Assembly (NCBI GenBank): GCA_963709295.1
Contig: CAVPVW010000003.1
Coordinates: 372,001-436,000 of the forward strand
Length of the DNA stretch: 64,000 nucleotides
Direction: 5' to 3'
Origin: JBGPQJ01 sp963709295
GTDB lineage: Bacteria > Chloroflexota > Anaerolineae > Anaerolineales > Villigracilaceae
A program made the position numbers and the translations under genes. The notes under the pieces were generated by a model. The model ran no database searches and was not told where the DNA came from. It worked only from the letters and a program-made list of their open reading frames with translations. Of the stretch, positions 19,149 through 28,364 are shown one piece after another; within the stretch, counting starts at the first letter, position 1; the number at the start of each line of letters is the position of its first letter.

Positions 19149-20579
19149 CTACTTCAGCGTCTTTATAAATTCAATGAGGTCCGCAATCTGCCGATCAGAA
19201 AGATTAAATTGCGGCATGCCAGGCGCGAAACCTTTGACAATCTTGGCATTAGGCTCTCTGATCGATTCAACAATATATGCTTCGTCCGCGGTAAGCATGG
19301 AGCCGTCCTCTAGCTCCACGGCCTCGCCCCACAAGCCCTTCCATGTAGGACCGACAAGCGGGCTCCCGTCGATAGAGTGGCAAGCTTTACACCCTGACGA
19401 TTCGTATAATCTCTGACCTCTTGACGCGTCCGGGACTCCCGAAGCCTCCGCCGCGGCATTCGCCTCCACCTGGTCCCTGATCCAGGCGTCAAATTCCGCC
19501 TGGGTTTGAACAATCACCGGGGATTCCATGTAGGCGTGCGAAGTCCCGCAGAGCTCGGCGCACCGCACCTTATATGTCCCTAATTCTGAGGGTGTGATCC
19601 TGTATTCTGTTTCAATTCCAGGGACCAGGTCCTGTTTTATTCGAAACTCCGGTACCCAGAAAGAGTGTAAAACATCAGGAGAGGTCATCCTTAATACCAC
19701 CTGCCGGTCGACAACCAGATGCAATTCATCAGATGTCACCCCAACTTCGGGGTATTCAAAACGCCAGGCCCATTGAAATCCGGTGACCTTGGCTTCCATA
19801 GCTTCGGGGTCCGCGCGGGTCACTTCAGCCAGGTTTTCCGCTCCCAGATAAGCGAGGCCAAGCACAACCACCAATGGGATGACCGTCCAGAATATCTCGA
19901 GCTTAGTATTGCCCTCAAAGTGCTGCCCATCGCCTGTTTCGCCAGCCCTTCGTCGAAACGCAAACAGACTGTAGCCTAACGGGACCACAATCAGTGAAAA
20001 CAAGAACGATATCGCGATTAGTTCAAGTCGAAATAACCTGTCAATGGGTCCCGCCTGAACTGCTGCGGATACCGGCAGCAATTTCGCAGTATCCAAACCC
20101 AAATAAACAACCGCTGAAAGTAAAACAACTAAAAAACCGACGATAAAGAAATGCTTTAGATTGCTTCGCGTCATATGTAACTTCCTCGCTCTCGTGATAT
20201 GCTGCTCAAAGACTTTTTCTTCCTCCCAGGGATCCTGGAACCATTCATCCGCTTGTTCTGGTGTCATCTGCCGCCGGTCATATACGACGACTTGACCGGC
20301 TTCGTTCAGGGATACCAGCACAACCTTGATTGAACTTTTTCCTTGGATGAAACGGTCAAGAAATTCACTTTGGCTAATCGCAAAATCATCATGATCAACG
20401 ATGACCAGATCGGGTTTGAGCTCCTCCAACGCAGTCATGGTTTCGTCAACGGATGCGGTGATCCCCACCAATTCTGCCGTGCTTCCCCACTTTTGAACGT
20501 AAACTTTCTGCAAACCATCCCTGAATAAGGGGTTTGCAGAAGCGATCAAAACTCTTCTTAATCGAGTACGACTACTCAT
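19149..20579 (-). CDS. coxB: Receiver-like domain + CoxB (CuA, cytochrome c), caa3 subunit II
   Basis: Residues from about 136 on are caa3-type subunit II, which takes electrons from cytochrome c: helices at about 142-165, 185-208 and 225-248, a CuA site with DVLHSFWVPEF and CAELCGTSHAYM (near 341), and a fused class I cytochrome c with CKACH near 396 and the axial-Met segment GMPQF. Uniquely, residues 1-125 resemble a NarL-type receiver: RRVLIASANPLFRDGLQ, a possible phospho-acceptor in DLVIVDHDD (near 61), and IKVVLVSL, but no obvious conserved Lys. The frame is open throughout. An internal ATG at 20174 (MTRSNLKHFF) has GAGGAAG six bases upstream, so two in-frame products are possible. Confidence 0.9.
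   Translation of the reverse strand: MSSRTRLRRVLIASANPLFRDGLQKVYVQKWGSTAELVGITASVDETMTALEELKPDLVIVDHDDFAISQSEFLDRFIQGKSSIKVVLVSLNEAGQVVVYDRRQMTPEQADEWFQDPWEEEKVFEQHITRARKLHMTRSNLKHFFIVGFLVVLLSAVVYLGLDTAKLLPVSAAVQAGPIDRLFRLELIAISFLFSLIVVPLGYSLFAFRRRAGETGDGQHFEGNTKLEIFWTVIPLVVVLGLAYLGAENLAEVTRADPEAMEAKVTGFQWAWRFEYPEVGVTSDELHLVVDRQVVLRMTSPDVLHSFWVPEFRIKQDLVPGIETEYRITPSELGTYKVRCAELCGTSHAYMESPVIVQTQAEFDAWIRDQVEANAAAEASGVPDASRGQRLYESSGCKACHSIDGSPLVGPTWKGLWGEAVELEDGSMLTADEAYIVESIREPNAKIVKGFAPGMPQFNLSDRQIADLIEFIKTLK
20181..20187 (-). promoter_or_regulatory. internal ribosome site before the CoxB core
   Basis: On the minus strand GAGGAAG lies six bases before the in-frame ATG at 20174, exactly where the first CoxB membrane helix begins. 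It suggests that a normal 341-residue CoxB may be made separately from the receiver-containing form. Confidence 0.4.
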
Positions 20580-20609
20580 AATTGGTTTGCGTTGGTACCT
20601 TTCCTATGT

Positions 20610-20638
20610 AATTTACCAAAATTGCCCAAAATTGTCAC
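20610..20638 (-). promoter_or_regulatory. possible promoter of the oxidase operon
   Basis: Read on the minus strand, GTGACA and TAAATT are separated by 17 bases, about 30 bases ahead of the first coxB start codon. Both boxes deviate from consensus, so confidence is modest. Confidence 0.35.
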
Positions 20639-20672
20639 TTTAATAAGCTGAAATAACGGGGGATTTACAAGA

Positions 20673-20706
20673 AAACAGGCGGGTGAATTTTATCACCCGC
20701 CTGTTT
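20673..20706 (-). terminator. terminator after the two-component operon
   Basis: A perfect 14-bp GC-rich stem pairs 20673-20686 with 20693-20706. It lies just downstream of the response-regulator stop codon (minus strand) and ahead of the oxidase promoter, so it should separate the two transcription units. Confidence 0.75.
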
Positions 20707-20731
20707 CAAGATTATTTCTGTAAATTCATTC

Positions 20732-21367
20732 CTATAAAATCCCCAGCTCTCTTGCTTTGTCGACCGCCTGTGCCCGATTATTTACTTCCAACTTTTCGAG
20801 GATATGCCGGATATGCGTTTTCACGGTGTTATCAGAAATGTACAACGATTCGGCCATTTGGTGGGTCGTCAATCCCTTTACCATGAAGTTGAGAACTTCC
20901 ACTTCGCGATCGCTTAATATCGTCTGCCTTTGACTAATTTGCGCACGACGAAGTGATGCAAACACTTTTTCAGTCATTTCAGGTGCCAACACTGAATTTC
21001 CCCGCATTACTTCAAGGATCGTATTTCGCAGCTCTTCCGGTTCAGCACTCTTTAACAAATAACCATTGGCTCCGGCTGCAATCGCCCTGACAAGGTCTTC
21101 GTCGCTTTGCGAAATGGTAAGCATGATTACTTTTTGATCCTTCCGGAGCTCTCTTATTGCGTCAAGTGCTTGCACGCCATCCATGATCGGCATATGGACA
21201 TCCATCAAGACAATGTCTGGATTCGCAGATTCGACCAAAGGCAAAGACTCTTTTCCATTGCCGGCTTCACCACAAACGACAAAATCGTCCATTTCAGCCA
21301 ACAAACTAACAAGCCCTCGGCGAAAAAGGGCGTGATCGTCAACAACGGCTAATTTAACTTTTTTCAT
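20732..21367 (-). CDS. NarL/LuxR-family response regulator
   Basis: This 211-residue DNA-binding regulator has a receiver domain (VDDHALFRRGL, phospho-Asp in DIVLMDVHMP, TISQSDED, and the Lys in YLLKSAEPEEL) and a C-terminal LuxR-type helix-turn-helix (LSDREVEVLNFMVKGLTTHQMAESLYISDNTVKTHIRHILEKL). I place the start at 21367 (MKKVKLAVV), preceded by AAGGGA. It overlaps the sensor kinase gene by 14 bases, so the pair is probably co-translated. It ends just before the oxidase operon, which makes the coxB promoter a plausible but unproven target. Confidence 0.92.
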   Translation of the reverse strand: MKKVKLAVVDDHALFRRGLVSLLAEMDDFVVCGEAGNGKESLPLVESANPDIVLMDVHMPIMDGVQALDAIRELRKDQKVIMLTISQSDEDLVRAIAAGANGYLLKSAEPEELRNTILEVMRGNSVLAPEMTEKVFASLRRAQISQRQTILSDREVEVLNFMVKGLTTHQMAESLYISDNTVKTHIRHILEKLEVNNRAQAVDKARELGIL

Positions 21368-23153
21368 TACTGGTCCCTTCGTCACCTTGGGCACCATACC
21401 CTTTAGAGTATTCCAAAGGAATTGTTACGCGAACGGTCGTACCCTTGTCCCGCAAGGAAATGATTTGGAATTCCCCTCCAACCATATCTGTTCGCTCGCG
21501 CATCCCGACCAAGCCATATCGTGAGTTGGTTTCCACAGTTTCGGGCTCAAAACCTCGACCGTCATCCGAAATTTCCAGAACCACCTCTCCCGCTTGAACA
21601 GACCCGGCGATAGAGATTTTTTCCGCCTGAGCGTGCTGCCTGACATTGTTGAGCGCTTCCTGAACAATCCTGATCAATTGAGATTGAATCGAAAGAGGCA
21701 AATTCTCATTGATCTGCAATTTCGAAACATCTACTTCCATGCCTGTGTCATCCCGAAATCCCATAGCAAGACCAATAATCCAATCCTGAGTGCCTGTCTC
21801 GACAACAAAGCGCAAATCATCGATTTCGCGACGGGTATCTTGATAGGCCGCAGATAATGTCTGATAGCTTGAAGTTAATGAGGTCTCAAGGTTATCCATT
21901 TTTCCGCTATTGAGATAATTGAGCATTTGTGCTGTTTGGATTTTCAGATAAGCAAGGGTCTGCGCCACGCCATCATGAATCTCCCTTGCCAGTCGAAATC
22001 TTTCATCCCTGGCAGCTCGATATTCCACTTGGGTGAACAATGTCCACGCTCGAAGGATTGCGCCAATGCTTCGCGATGCCAAATTGAGCATGGGGATTTC
22101 CTGGGAGAAATTCCGGCTGGCCGAGTCGCTAGCGCAAACCATCATCCCGATTGGGTCTTTCGCCAACCCTACAATCGGAATGACTATCACGCCTATCTTT
22201 GTACCCTGATCAATTTCCACATCTTTAGAAAATGACCGCTTCACGCTCCTTAGCTCATGCCATAACTCCGTGGCGAGCCCTTCGATCCCAACCACATCTA
22301 TCGCTTCTGTGTCCTTGGATGATGAAGCCAGAAGGCTGGCCGATAAATCAAATTCATCTCTTGTTGGGCTCCAGACTATTATGGACTTGAAATTCATTTC
22401 CTTTTTTATGGCGTCAGAGATCTGCGTAAGCGAAGATATAATTTCATTTTTCGTACGAGCAAACTCCAAATGATTAAGGGCGGTGGTCCCTTTCCTCATC
22501 CGGTGGTTATTTTCCAACGCTAAATTTGCATACTCAGAGAGAAGACCGAGATTCCGTTTTTTTATTTCGCTAATAATCACTGGGGTAACAAAAAAGAAAT
22601 TTACCAGCCCGTATTCTCTTTCGCTTCTCATGATAGGCATGCAAAATACTTTCGAAAGTTGATCAATAATGTCCTTGCCAAGGATGCATTCTGAGCCGGC
22701 CTCCCTTAGGCTGCATCTTCTGCAAGCCTGCCGCGTGGAGACGCGAGTCAGCCGGCCTGTCCACTCGTCCTCTTTTCCTGAAGGCACACCGCCCATCGTT
22801 AGCACTTCTGACTGCGGCTCCCATTCATCCAGCCTGGTGAAAGAAGCGCCTGCGGCATCCAACAGGCTAATGCCGAATTTCATGATTGTTTCAATGATTT
22901 CTTTTTGTGACTGAGCAGACCAAAGGTCACGACTTGCGGCAAGAAGGAGAGCTGTATCCTTACTATCCAAATCGCCCTGCCCTTCGCTTCTACGCGAATC
23001 AATCTTGAGCTGGGTACCTAAAAATCGAATCCAGGTTTCTGCAGCCCATGTCAACATGGCAGCTGCAAAGATAACCAATAGGCCAGTCGCAATAATATTG
23101 GTTGAGGACCAATCGACAATTGGGAACAGCAGGGTTGCTGCCGTAATTATCAA
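21354..23153 (-). CDS. NarX-like sensor histidine kinase with GAF domains
   Basis: Two N-terminal helices (residues 1-45) precede two GAF-like sensory regions (about 65-215 and 230-375), a HisKA_3 dimerisation segment with the phospho-His in REIHDGVAQTLAYL (near 389), and an ATPase domain (ISDDGRGFEPE near 527, then YGLVGMRER). The first GAF carries a Cys group, CRRC followed by a third Cys eight residues later (near 141-155), which could hold metal or sense redox state. The partner is the overlapping NarL-type regulator. The start is a TTG with no ribosome site; in-frame codons upstream read VVRWVTFSA, which looks coding, but no ATG, GTG or TTG precedes it before a stop. Confidence 0.88.
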   Translation of the reverse strand: MIITAATLLFPIVDWSSTNIIATGLLVIFAAAMLTWAAETWIRFLGTQLKIDSRRSEGQGDLDSKDTALLLAASRDLWSAQSQKEIIETIMKFGISLLDAAGASFTRLDEWEPQSEVLTMGGVPSGKEDEWTGRLTRVSTRQACRRCSLREAGSECILGKDIIDQLSKVFCMPIMRSEREYGLVNFFFVTPVIISEIKKRNLGLLSEYANLALENNHRMRKGTTALNHLEFARTKNEIISSLTQISDAIKKEMNFKSIIVWSPTRDEFDLSASLLASSSKDTEAIDVVGIEGLATELWHELRSVKRSFSKDVEIDQGTKIGVIVIPIVGLAKDPIGMMVCASDSASRNFSQEIPMLNLASRSIGAILRAWTLFTQVEYRAARDERFRLAREIHDGVAQTLAYLKIQTAQMLNYLNSGKMDNLETSLTSSYQTLSAAYQDTRREIDDLRFVVETGTQDWIIGLAMGFRDDTGMEVDVSKLQINENLPLSIQSQLIRIVQEALNNVRQHAQAEKISIAGSVQAGEVVLEISDDGRGFEPETVETNSRYGLVGMRERTDMVGGEFQIISLRDKGTTVRVTIPLEYSKGYGAQGDEGTSNEKS

Positions 23154-23228
23154 GGCAGAAAAAGTTACCCAGCGGACAACGATGATATTCTTTTCCGCGA
23201 ATTTTTTACTGGAATTAGATTGGATTTT

Positions 23229-23684
23229 TCAGAGTAAGGACAAAATTTCCTTCGAGTGATCGGACGGTTTTACATCCTCGAAAACATGTTCAATTCGTCC
23301 CTTTTCGTCAACAATGAACGTGGTCCGCAATATACCCATATACTCTTTACCCATGTAATTCTTTTTGCCCCAAACTCCATAGGCATCAGATACCCGATGA
23401 TCCTCGTCAGCTAACAACGAAAAGGGAAGGTTATATTTTTCTTTGAATTCTTGATGAGATTTCACCGAATCAGGGCTAACTCCCAATATCGTAATCCCCG
23501 CATCGACATACGCAATATAATCATCGCGGAAGTTACAGGCTTCAGTCGTGCAGCCAGGAGTGTCATCCTTGGGGTAAAAATAGAGGACGAATTTCGTCCC
23601 CTTATAGTCAGATAATGTCCTTGTTTTTCCTTCGTCATCTTTTAGGGAAAACTCGGGGGCTGGTGACCCACTTGCGATTGGCAT
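23229..23684 (-). CDS. bcp: Peroxiredoxin of the BCP/PrxQ family
   Basis: This 151-residue thioredoxin-fold peroxidase reduces hydrogen peroxide and organic hydroperoxides. The peroxidatic Cys is in DTPGCTTEACNFRD (near residue 45), and a second Cys five residues later fits the atypical 2-Cys PrxQ type. FSLLADEDHRVSDAYGVWG and the RTTFIVDEKGRI strand are characteristic. It lies upstream of the sensor kinase on the same strand and may be co-transcribed with it. Confidence 0.95.
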   Translation of the reverse strand: MPIASGSPAPEFSLKDDEGKTRTLSDYKGTKFVLYFYPKDDTPGCTTEACNFRDDYIAYVDAGITILGVSPDSVKSHQEFKEKYNLPFSLLADEDHRVSDAYGVWGKKNYMGKEYMGILRTTFIVDEKGRIEHVFEDVKPSDHSKEILSLL

Positions 23685-23781
23685 ATTTTATGATCTCCGA
23701 ATTATCTGGGTAAATTAATTAAAATACAGGGTCGCGCATTTCAACTCCAACGCGTACCCCCGGCAATTGATCAAATATAAG

Positions 23782-24147
23782 CTAGATCAGGCTGAACTCC
23801 GTCAGCACTTCCTCGATCGCATCAAATTCAGCGGGTTTATAAATCACTTGCGATGCGCCCAAACTAAGCGCTTTTTGGCGCGTCTCAGGTTGATCATCGG
23901 AAGTCACAATTACTACCGGGGTATTGAGCAATCGAGGCTCGCGCCTCAAAAACATGAGAACCTCGTGGCCGGTAACGCCAGGCATATTTATATCCAAGAA
24001 TACGATGTCCGGGGTTTCCGCGCCAAGCACCACCATGCCCGGTCCTGATCCATAAGCCGCTTTGGCGCTTAAGCCTAATACATTTAGCATCTGAACCAGA
24101 GCGTCTGCCATTTGCCTGTTATCGTCGACCACCAGCGCGTACGCCAT
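23782..24147 (-). CDS. Single-domain CheY-like response regulator
   Basis: The 121 residues form one receiver domain: acidic pair in LVVDDNRQMADAL, phospho-acceptor Asp in DIVFLDINMPG, Thr/Ser in IVTSDDQPETR and the conserved Lys in QVIYKPAEF. No output domain is attached, so it must act through a partner not identifiable here. The ATG at 24147 has CAGGAGAG upstream. It lies just downstream of the frameshifted moeA gene on the same strand. Confidence 0.9.
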   Translation of the reverse strand: MAYALVVDDNRQMADALVQMLNVLGLSAKAAYGSGPGMVVLGAETPDIVFLDINMPGVTGHEVLMFLRREPRLLNTPVVIVTSDDQPETRQKALSLGASQVIYKPAEFDAIEEVLTEFSLI

Positions 24148-24223
24148 TGAACTCTCCTGAAATAGTTATCGAACTATCGTATTATATAACATTTAAGGTC
24201 AGGCACCGAAGACAGGAGGGTTG

Positions 24224-26213
24224 TCACCCAGTTTCCAAATCTGCAATGACTTTTCCCATTTCGCTCACATCATATCCCGGAAGGGCGGATATAGCACCCT
24301 TAAATTCTTTCAGTGCAATTACTTTCATTAAAGGCGCCAGCAGATCCCCTTCCAGGTAATCATGCGGAATGACCAGATCGTACCTTTCGGTAAAAAGTGG
24401 AACAAAATCCAAATCAAGGGCGATGGCTGCGGCGGTAATACCAAGACCTGTATCAGCGCGGCCCGAAGCCACTGCAGCCGCAACCCCGAGATGCGTATAC
24501 TCCTCATCTTCGTAGCCTAAAAAAGCATCTTGAGGCAATCCCATGTTTTTCAGATGGTAATCAAATAATACCCGTGTACCTGACCCTCGTTGACGATTGA
24601 CTATTCTGACATGCTTTTCGGGTAGATCCTTGAGGTTTTTGAGTTCCATAAGGATTACCTTTTGGAACCATTAATCCCTGTTCGCGATGAACGAATGCCA
24701 CCAAACGAACAGATCGATCGGGGATGTATTTTCGGATGTAGCTGATATTGAAATCGCCCGTGTCGGGGTCAAGCAGATGCGACCCCGACAGGTGCGCCTC
24801 CCTCAGCTGCAGTGAAATCAATCCGCGCTGTGAGCCAACATTGGATGACACAAAGCGGCGGTCTTTCTTCGCGAGGAATTGAGCCAGCAAATCCAGGATC
24901 ATGTCATGCGACCCAACGCAAAAAATGGTCTTCTCCAATTCCTGCCTTGAGCGAAACAATTGAACACGGACCGATTCGCCCGAAGCGCATCCTTGAACCC
25001 CGCGCGGCAGAACAACCAACCCATCCGCCTTGACAAGAGAAGATATGACCCCAGCGCCTCGGGATAATGGTGCAGCTAATAATCTTTCATCCACCTTACC
25101 CAATACCACTCTCACAAAATCGTCATCGCCGGCCGGTGAGACAATTTTCCGAGTCAGGATTGCTGTTTCGCTTTCGTACTTCTGGGTCGGTTTACCCAAC
25201 CAACAGGAAATGATGGGGTTAACAAAAATTTCCACGGTCAGCGCCGCAGAAACAGGATAGCCCGGCACACCGACGATCGGTATGGGTTTCTTGTTCGATG
25301 ACGAATTTGAATCCAATGGATTAATCAGCCCAAGGATAACGGGGTGCCCAGGTCGGACAGCCACCCCATGAACGAGCAACGTGCCAAGATCTTCAACCAC
25401 TCGAGATGAAAAATCCTCGGAGCCGGCAGAAGACCCCGCATTTAGGAGAATAAGATCGAAATCTTTCGACGCTGAGAGAACTTGCTCCTTGATTTTTTCG
25501 AATTCATCTCGAGTGATCGGGAACCTGGTCACATCTGCTCCCATCTCCTTGACTTGCGCAGCCATAACGACGGAGTTGTACTCAAGGATATCACCCGGCT
25601 TCAAATCGCTCCCTACCGGAACAAGTTCTGAACCCGTGGGGAGTATTGCAACGCGCGGCTTCCGAGAAACTTTTACCGAGCTGTGCCCCGAAGCCGCGAT
25701 CGCGCCCAAGTCCACTGGCCGAAGTATTTGGCCTTCCGGGAGAACCAACTGCGTAGCAACATAATCTTCGCCAACTGGCCTGATATACGACCAAGGCGGG
25801 ACGGAGGTGCGGATGCGGATCGAGTCAGGTTTTCGAATGTCCTGGCTTATTCCGCCTAAATTATCGAGGGGTTCTGTATTTTCGATTGGAATGACAGCAT
25901 TGAACCCAGAAGGGAGAGGGTCCCCTGTATCCAGATAAATGGTCGAATTCCCCATTTTTAGATTGGTTGGATTCGTTGGTCCCGCACTGTAGGTATCTTC
26001 CGCGCGAACAGCAAATCCGTCCATCGCTGATGCGTGATAATGCGGCGAGTTTATCCTCGCCCATACAGGTTCGGCCAAAACACGTCCAATCGCATTTTCA
26101 TCAAGCGGTATTTCTTCAACCCCAAGGACTCTCCAGGAATCGATCTCCATCAGTGCAGATTCAAGACTGCGAAGGGCATCGTCCAAGGGAATGTCTTTAA
26201 GATAAATGGACAT
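24224..26213 (-). CDS. MoeA-type molybdotransferase with periplasmic-binding-like C-domain (frameshifted)
   Basis: The first 400 or so residues are MoeA-like: HYHASAMDGFAVRAEDT, DTGDPLPSGFNAVIPIE, GSELVPVG, NAGSSAGSEDF and VPGYPVSAALTVEIF. MoeA inserts molybdate into adenylylated molybdopterin. The C-terminus (VGSQRGLISL, then VNRQRGSGTRVLFDYHL and GRADTGLGI) is the substrate-binding-like domain found in MoeA/LysR-type fusions. The two parts are in different frames: the first frame runs on to 24561, the second starts near 24649. Removing one coding-strand T at 24650-24651 joins LMVPKGNP to ELKNLKDLPEKH. It follows an ordinary moeA by 17 bases. Either an assembly indel or a real break. Confidence 0.85.
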
Positions 26214-26230
26214 TGCTACTCATCGGTTAA

Positions 26231-27466
26231 CTAAAATGGGTATACATCGACTTGTTCTCCAGCGCTCAATCCGGTGGCATTTGCAGGGATACACACAAGC
26301 CCATCCGCGGAGGACAGCGTAAAGATCAAATTGCTTTTTCCAAACACCGGTTCAGCATACCAGATGGATTCTTTTTGAACCAAACGAACAGGTTGCCAAT
26401 CTTCGCGACCAGCCTGAGACGCCAAATTTACATTGAGGGTAGCTCGAATCGATGGAAGTGGTAAATCGATTGTTTGCAATGACAATTTTTCAATCAACGG
26501 CACTACAAACAATAGTCCATTCACTAGCGCGCTAACAGGATTTCCTGGTAGGCCAATAACAGCCTTTCCCTCGCAAATTCCCAAGATGGTTGGTTTTCCC
26601 GGCTTCGTATTAATACCGTGCACAAGAACTCCCGGGTTACCCAATTGGTTAATCACGTCTGCAGTCATATCTCTTACACTCGCAGAAGAGCCGGCTGTGA
26701 TCAAAACTACCTCGCACTCCTCTAATGCATGTCGGGCAACAGAAGCCAAGTCTTCCGCACGATCTGGAACAACTCCATAAAGCCTGGCGAAAGCACCTTT
26801 TGATTCCACCAATGCCGACAAAGTATAAGAATTGACATCCCGAACCTTACCCGGTTGAATTTCAGCACCCAGCGGAACTACCTCATCGCCGGTTGAAATT
26901 ATTCCGACTGCTACCCTTCTGGCTACGCGCAAGGTGGAAATTCCAAGAGCAACCAACCCGCCAATTTCCGACGGCCGAATTCTTGATCCCTTTGCGAGAA
27001 TTAAATCGCCTTCTTTTACATCTTCGCCAACCTGAATGATATTCTCGCCAACAGCGACCGGCCGACTAACCTCCACCTCCCCATCTCCAGTTTGTTGGAC
27101 ATACTCCACCATCACGACAGCATCCGCACCGACCGGCAACATCCCACCCGTATGGATCAGCAACGCAAAACCGGATTCAGCACGGAGGGTCGGGCGAGTG
27201 CCCATCTCGACTTCTCCGGCAACTTTTATGTAGGCCGGCATCGATTTAGTCGCGCCGTATGTGTCGCTCGCCTTGACCGCATACCCATCCACAGAGCTTC
27301 GCGTAAAATTTGGGAGGGCATGCAGGGCAAAAATATCCTCTGCACTCACCCGATTTAATGACTGAAGAACGCTCACTGTCTCAGATTCTATTCCGGAGAA
27401 ATCAAGGTGTGAAAATAAAACCTTCCGGGCATCCGCTGGGGGAATCAATGTCAAAAACTCCGTCAT
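26231..27466 (-). CDS. moeA: Molybdopterin molybdenumtransferase MoeA
   Basis: This 411-residue protein has the full MoeA layout: NFTRSSVDGYAVKASDTYG near residue 55, HTGGMLPVGADAVVMVE near 105-120, the central MoCF domain with ISTGDEVVPLG and ITAGSSASVRDMT, and GLPGNPVSALV near 310. It ligates molybdate to molybdopterin-AMP. It is translated directly after the UbiA-like gene (one base between stop and start) and precedes a second, longer moeA. The molybdenum hydroxylase genes lie about 27 kb away in the same window. Confidence 0.95.
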   Translation of the reverse strand: MTEFLTLIPPADARKVLFSHLDFSGIESETVSVLQSLNRVSAEDIFALHALPNFTRSSVDGYAVKASDTYGATKSMPAYIKVAGEVEMGTRPTLRAESGFALLIHTGGMLPVGADAVVMVEYVQQTGDGEVEVSRPVAVGENIIQVGEDVKEGDLILAKGSRIRPSEIGGLVALGISTLRVARRVAVGIISTGDEVVPLGAEIQPGKVRDVNSYTLSALVESKGAFARLYGVVPDRAEDLASVARHALEECEVVLITAGSSASVRDMTADVINQLGNPGVLVHGINTKPGKPTILGICEGKAVIGLPGNPVSALVNGLLFVVPLIEKLSLQTIDLPLPSIRATLNVNLASQAGREDWQPVRLVQKESIWYAEPVFGKSNLIFTLSSADGLVCIPANATGLSAGEQVDVYPF

Positions 27467-27467
27467 A

Positions 27468-28352
27468 TCACCTTATCCAAAACGTAAAAGATAACAAATA
27501 GATTGCCAACCCGACCATAGCCAAGGCATTAATTCGCAAAATCTGCCAATTGGGTTTCAATCCCAATTCAATATTCCGCAAGACAATAATCTGATAGATT
27601 GCAATTGGAATTGTCAGCAAGGGTGCCCAGGATAAACTGACCGGTATCCCAACCAGCGGCGCTGCTACAAAAAACGCATAAGCGCCGATCATTAATATAT
27701 TATGAACAGGAATGGCGCGCTGCCAGGTAAGTCGAATCAATAAGGATTGATGCTTGTGCTTGAGATCATTTGCATAATTTGGAAATTCCAGCACCAATAA
27801 ATACGACAGTGATAATAGCAGAATTGGAAAGCTAAAATAACTCACCAGGCGATGGATACTCTCGGCCTGCAGCATGAAGGCAATGATTGCGGGAAGGCCA
27901 CCAATTAAAATTGCTTGCGCAATCTCGCCATACCCTCTGTCAATTAATCGAACCGGTGGAACAGAGACGAATAATGCAATTAGAATAAATGCAGCACAAA
28001 GAAACAATGTAGCCGGTTGAATTACATGCCGCAGAATCAAATAAAAAGCAACGATGGAGCAGATTCCAAGCAATGAAATCGAACTATAGAACAGGAATCT
28101 TAGCGCTGCATTTCGCTCCTGCGGGTTTTCTATGTTTTTCGGAAATAAATAATCTGGAGAGAAATATGAATTTAGAGAACCTGACGCCGCAATTGCGCAA
28201 AGAACGAACAAGCCACCGCCGAAAAGGAGCGTCCTGTCCAATGAAATTCCTAAGTATGTGGCAATAGCTATTCCCAGCGAATATGTCAGCCCTGCCAATA
28301 GCAAATTAACGGGTTGGAAAAAACCAAAGAATTCTCGAATCGGAATTTTCAT
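27468..28352 (-). CDS. UbiA-like prenyltransferase-family membrane protein
   Basis: The 294 residues contain about nine helices in the UbiA/MenA arrangement. The second Asp-rich loop is recognisable (LEFPNYANDLKHKHQSLL, as in MenA-type enzymes), but the first NDxxDxxxD loop is replaced by SGSLNSYFSPDYLF. Such proteins transfer polyprenyl groups to aromatic acceptors in quinone synthesis; with a degenerate first motif, the substrate and even activity are uncertain. It lies in a tight minus-strand run between a DinB-like gene and moeA. Confidence 0.65.
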   Translation of the reverse strand: MKIPIREFFGFFQPVNLLLAGLTYSLGIAIATYLGISLDRTLLFGGGLFVLCAIAASGSLNSYFSPDYLFPKNIENPQERNAALRFLFYSSISLLGICSIVAFYLILRHVIQPATLFLCAAFILIALFVSVPPVRLIDRGYGEIAQAILIGGLPAIIAFMLQAESIHRLVSYFSFPILLLSLSYLLVLEFPNYANDLKHKHQSLLIRLTWQRAIPVHNILMIGAYAFFVAAPLVGIPVSLSWAPLLTIPIAIYQIIVLRNIELGLKPNWQILRINALAMVGLAIYLLSFTFWIR

Positions 28353-28364
28353 TGATACCAGCGG

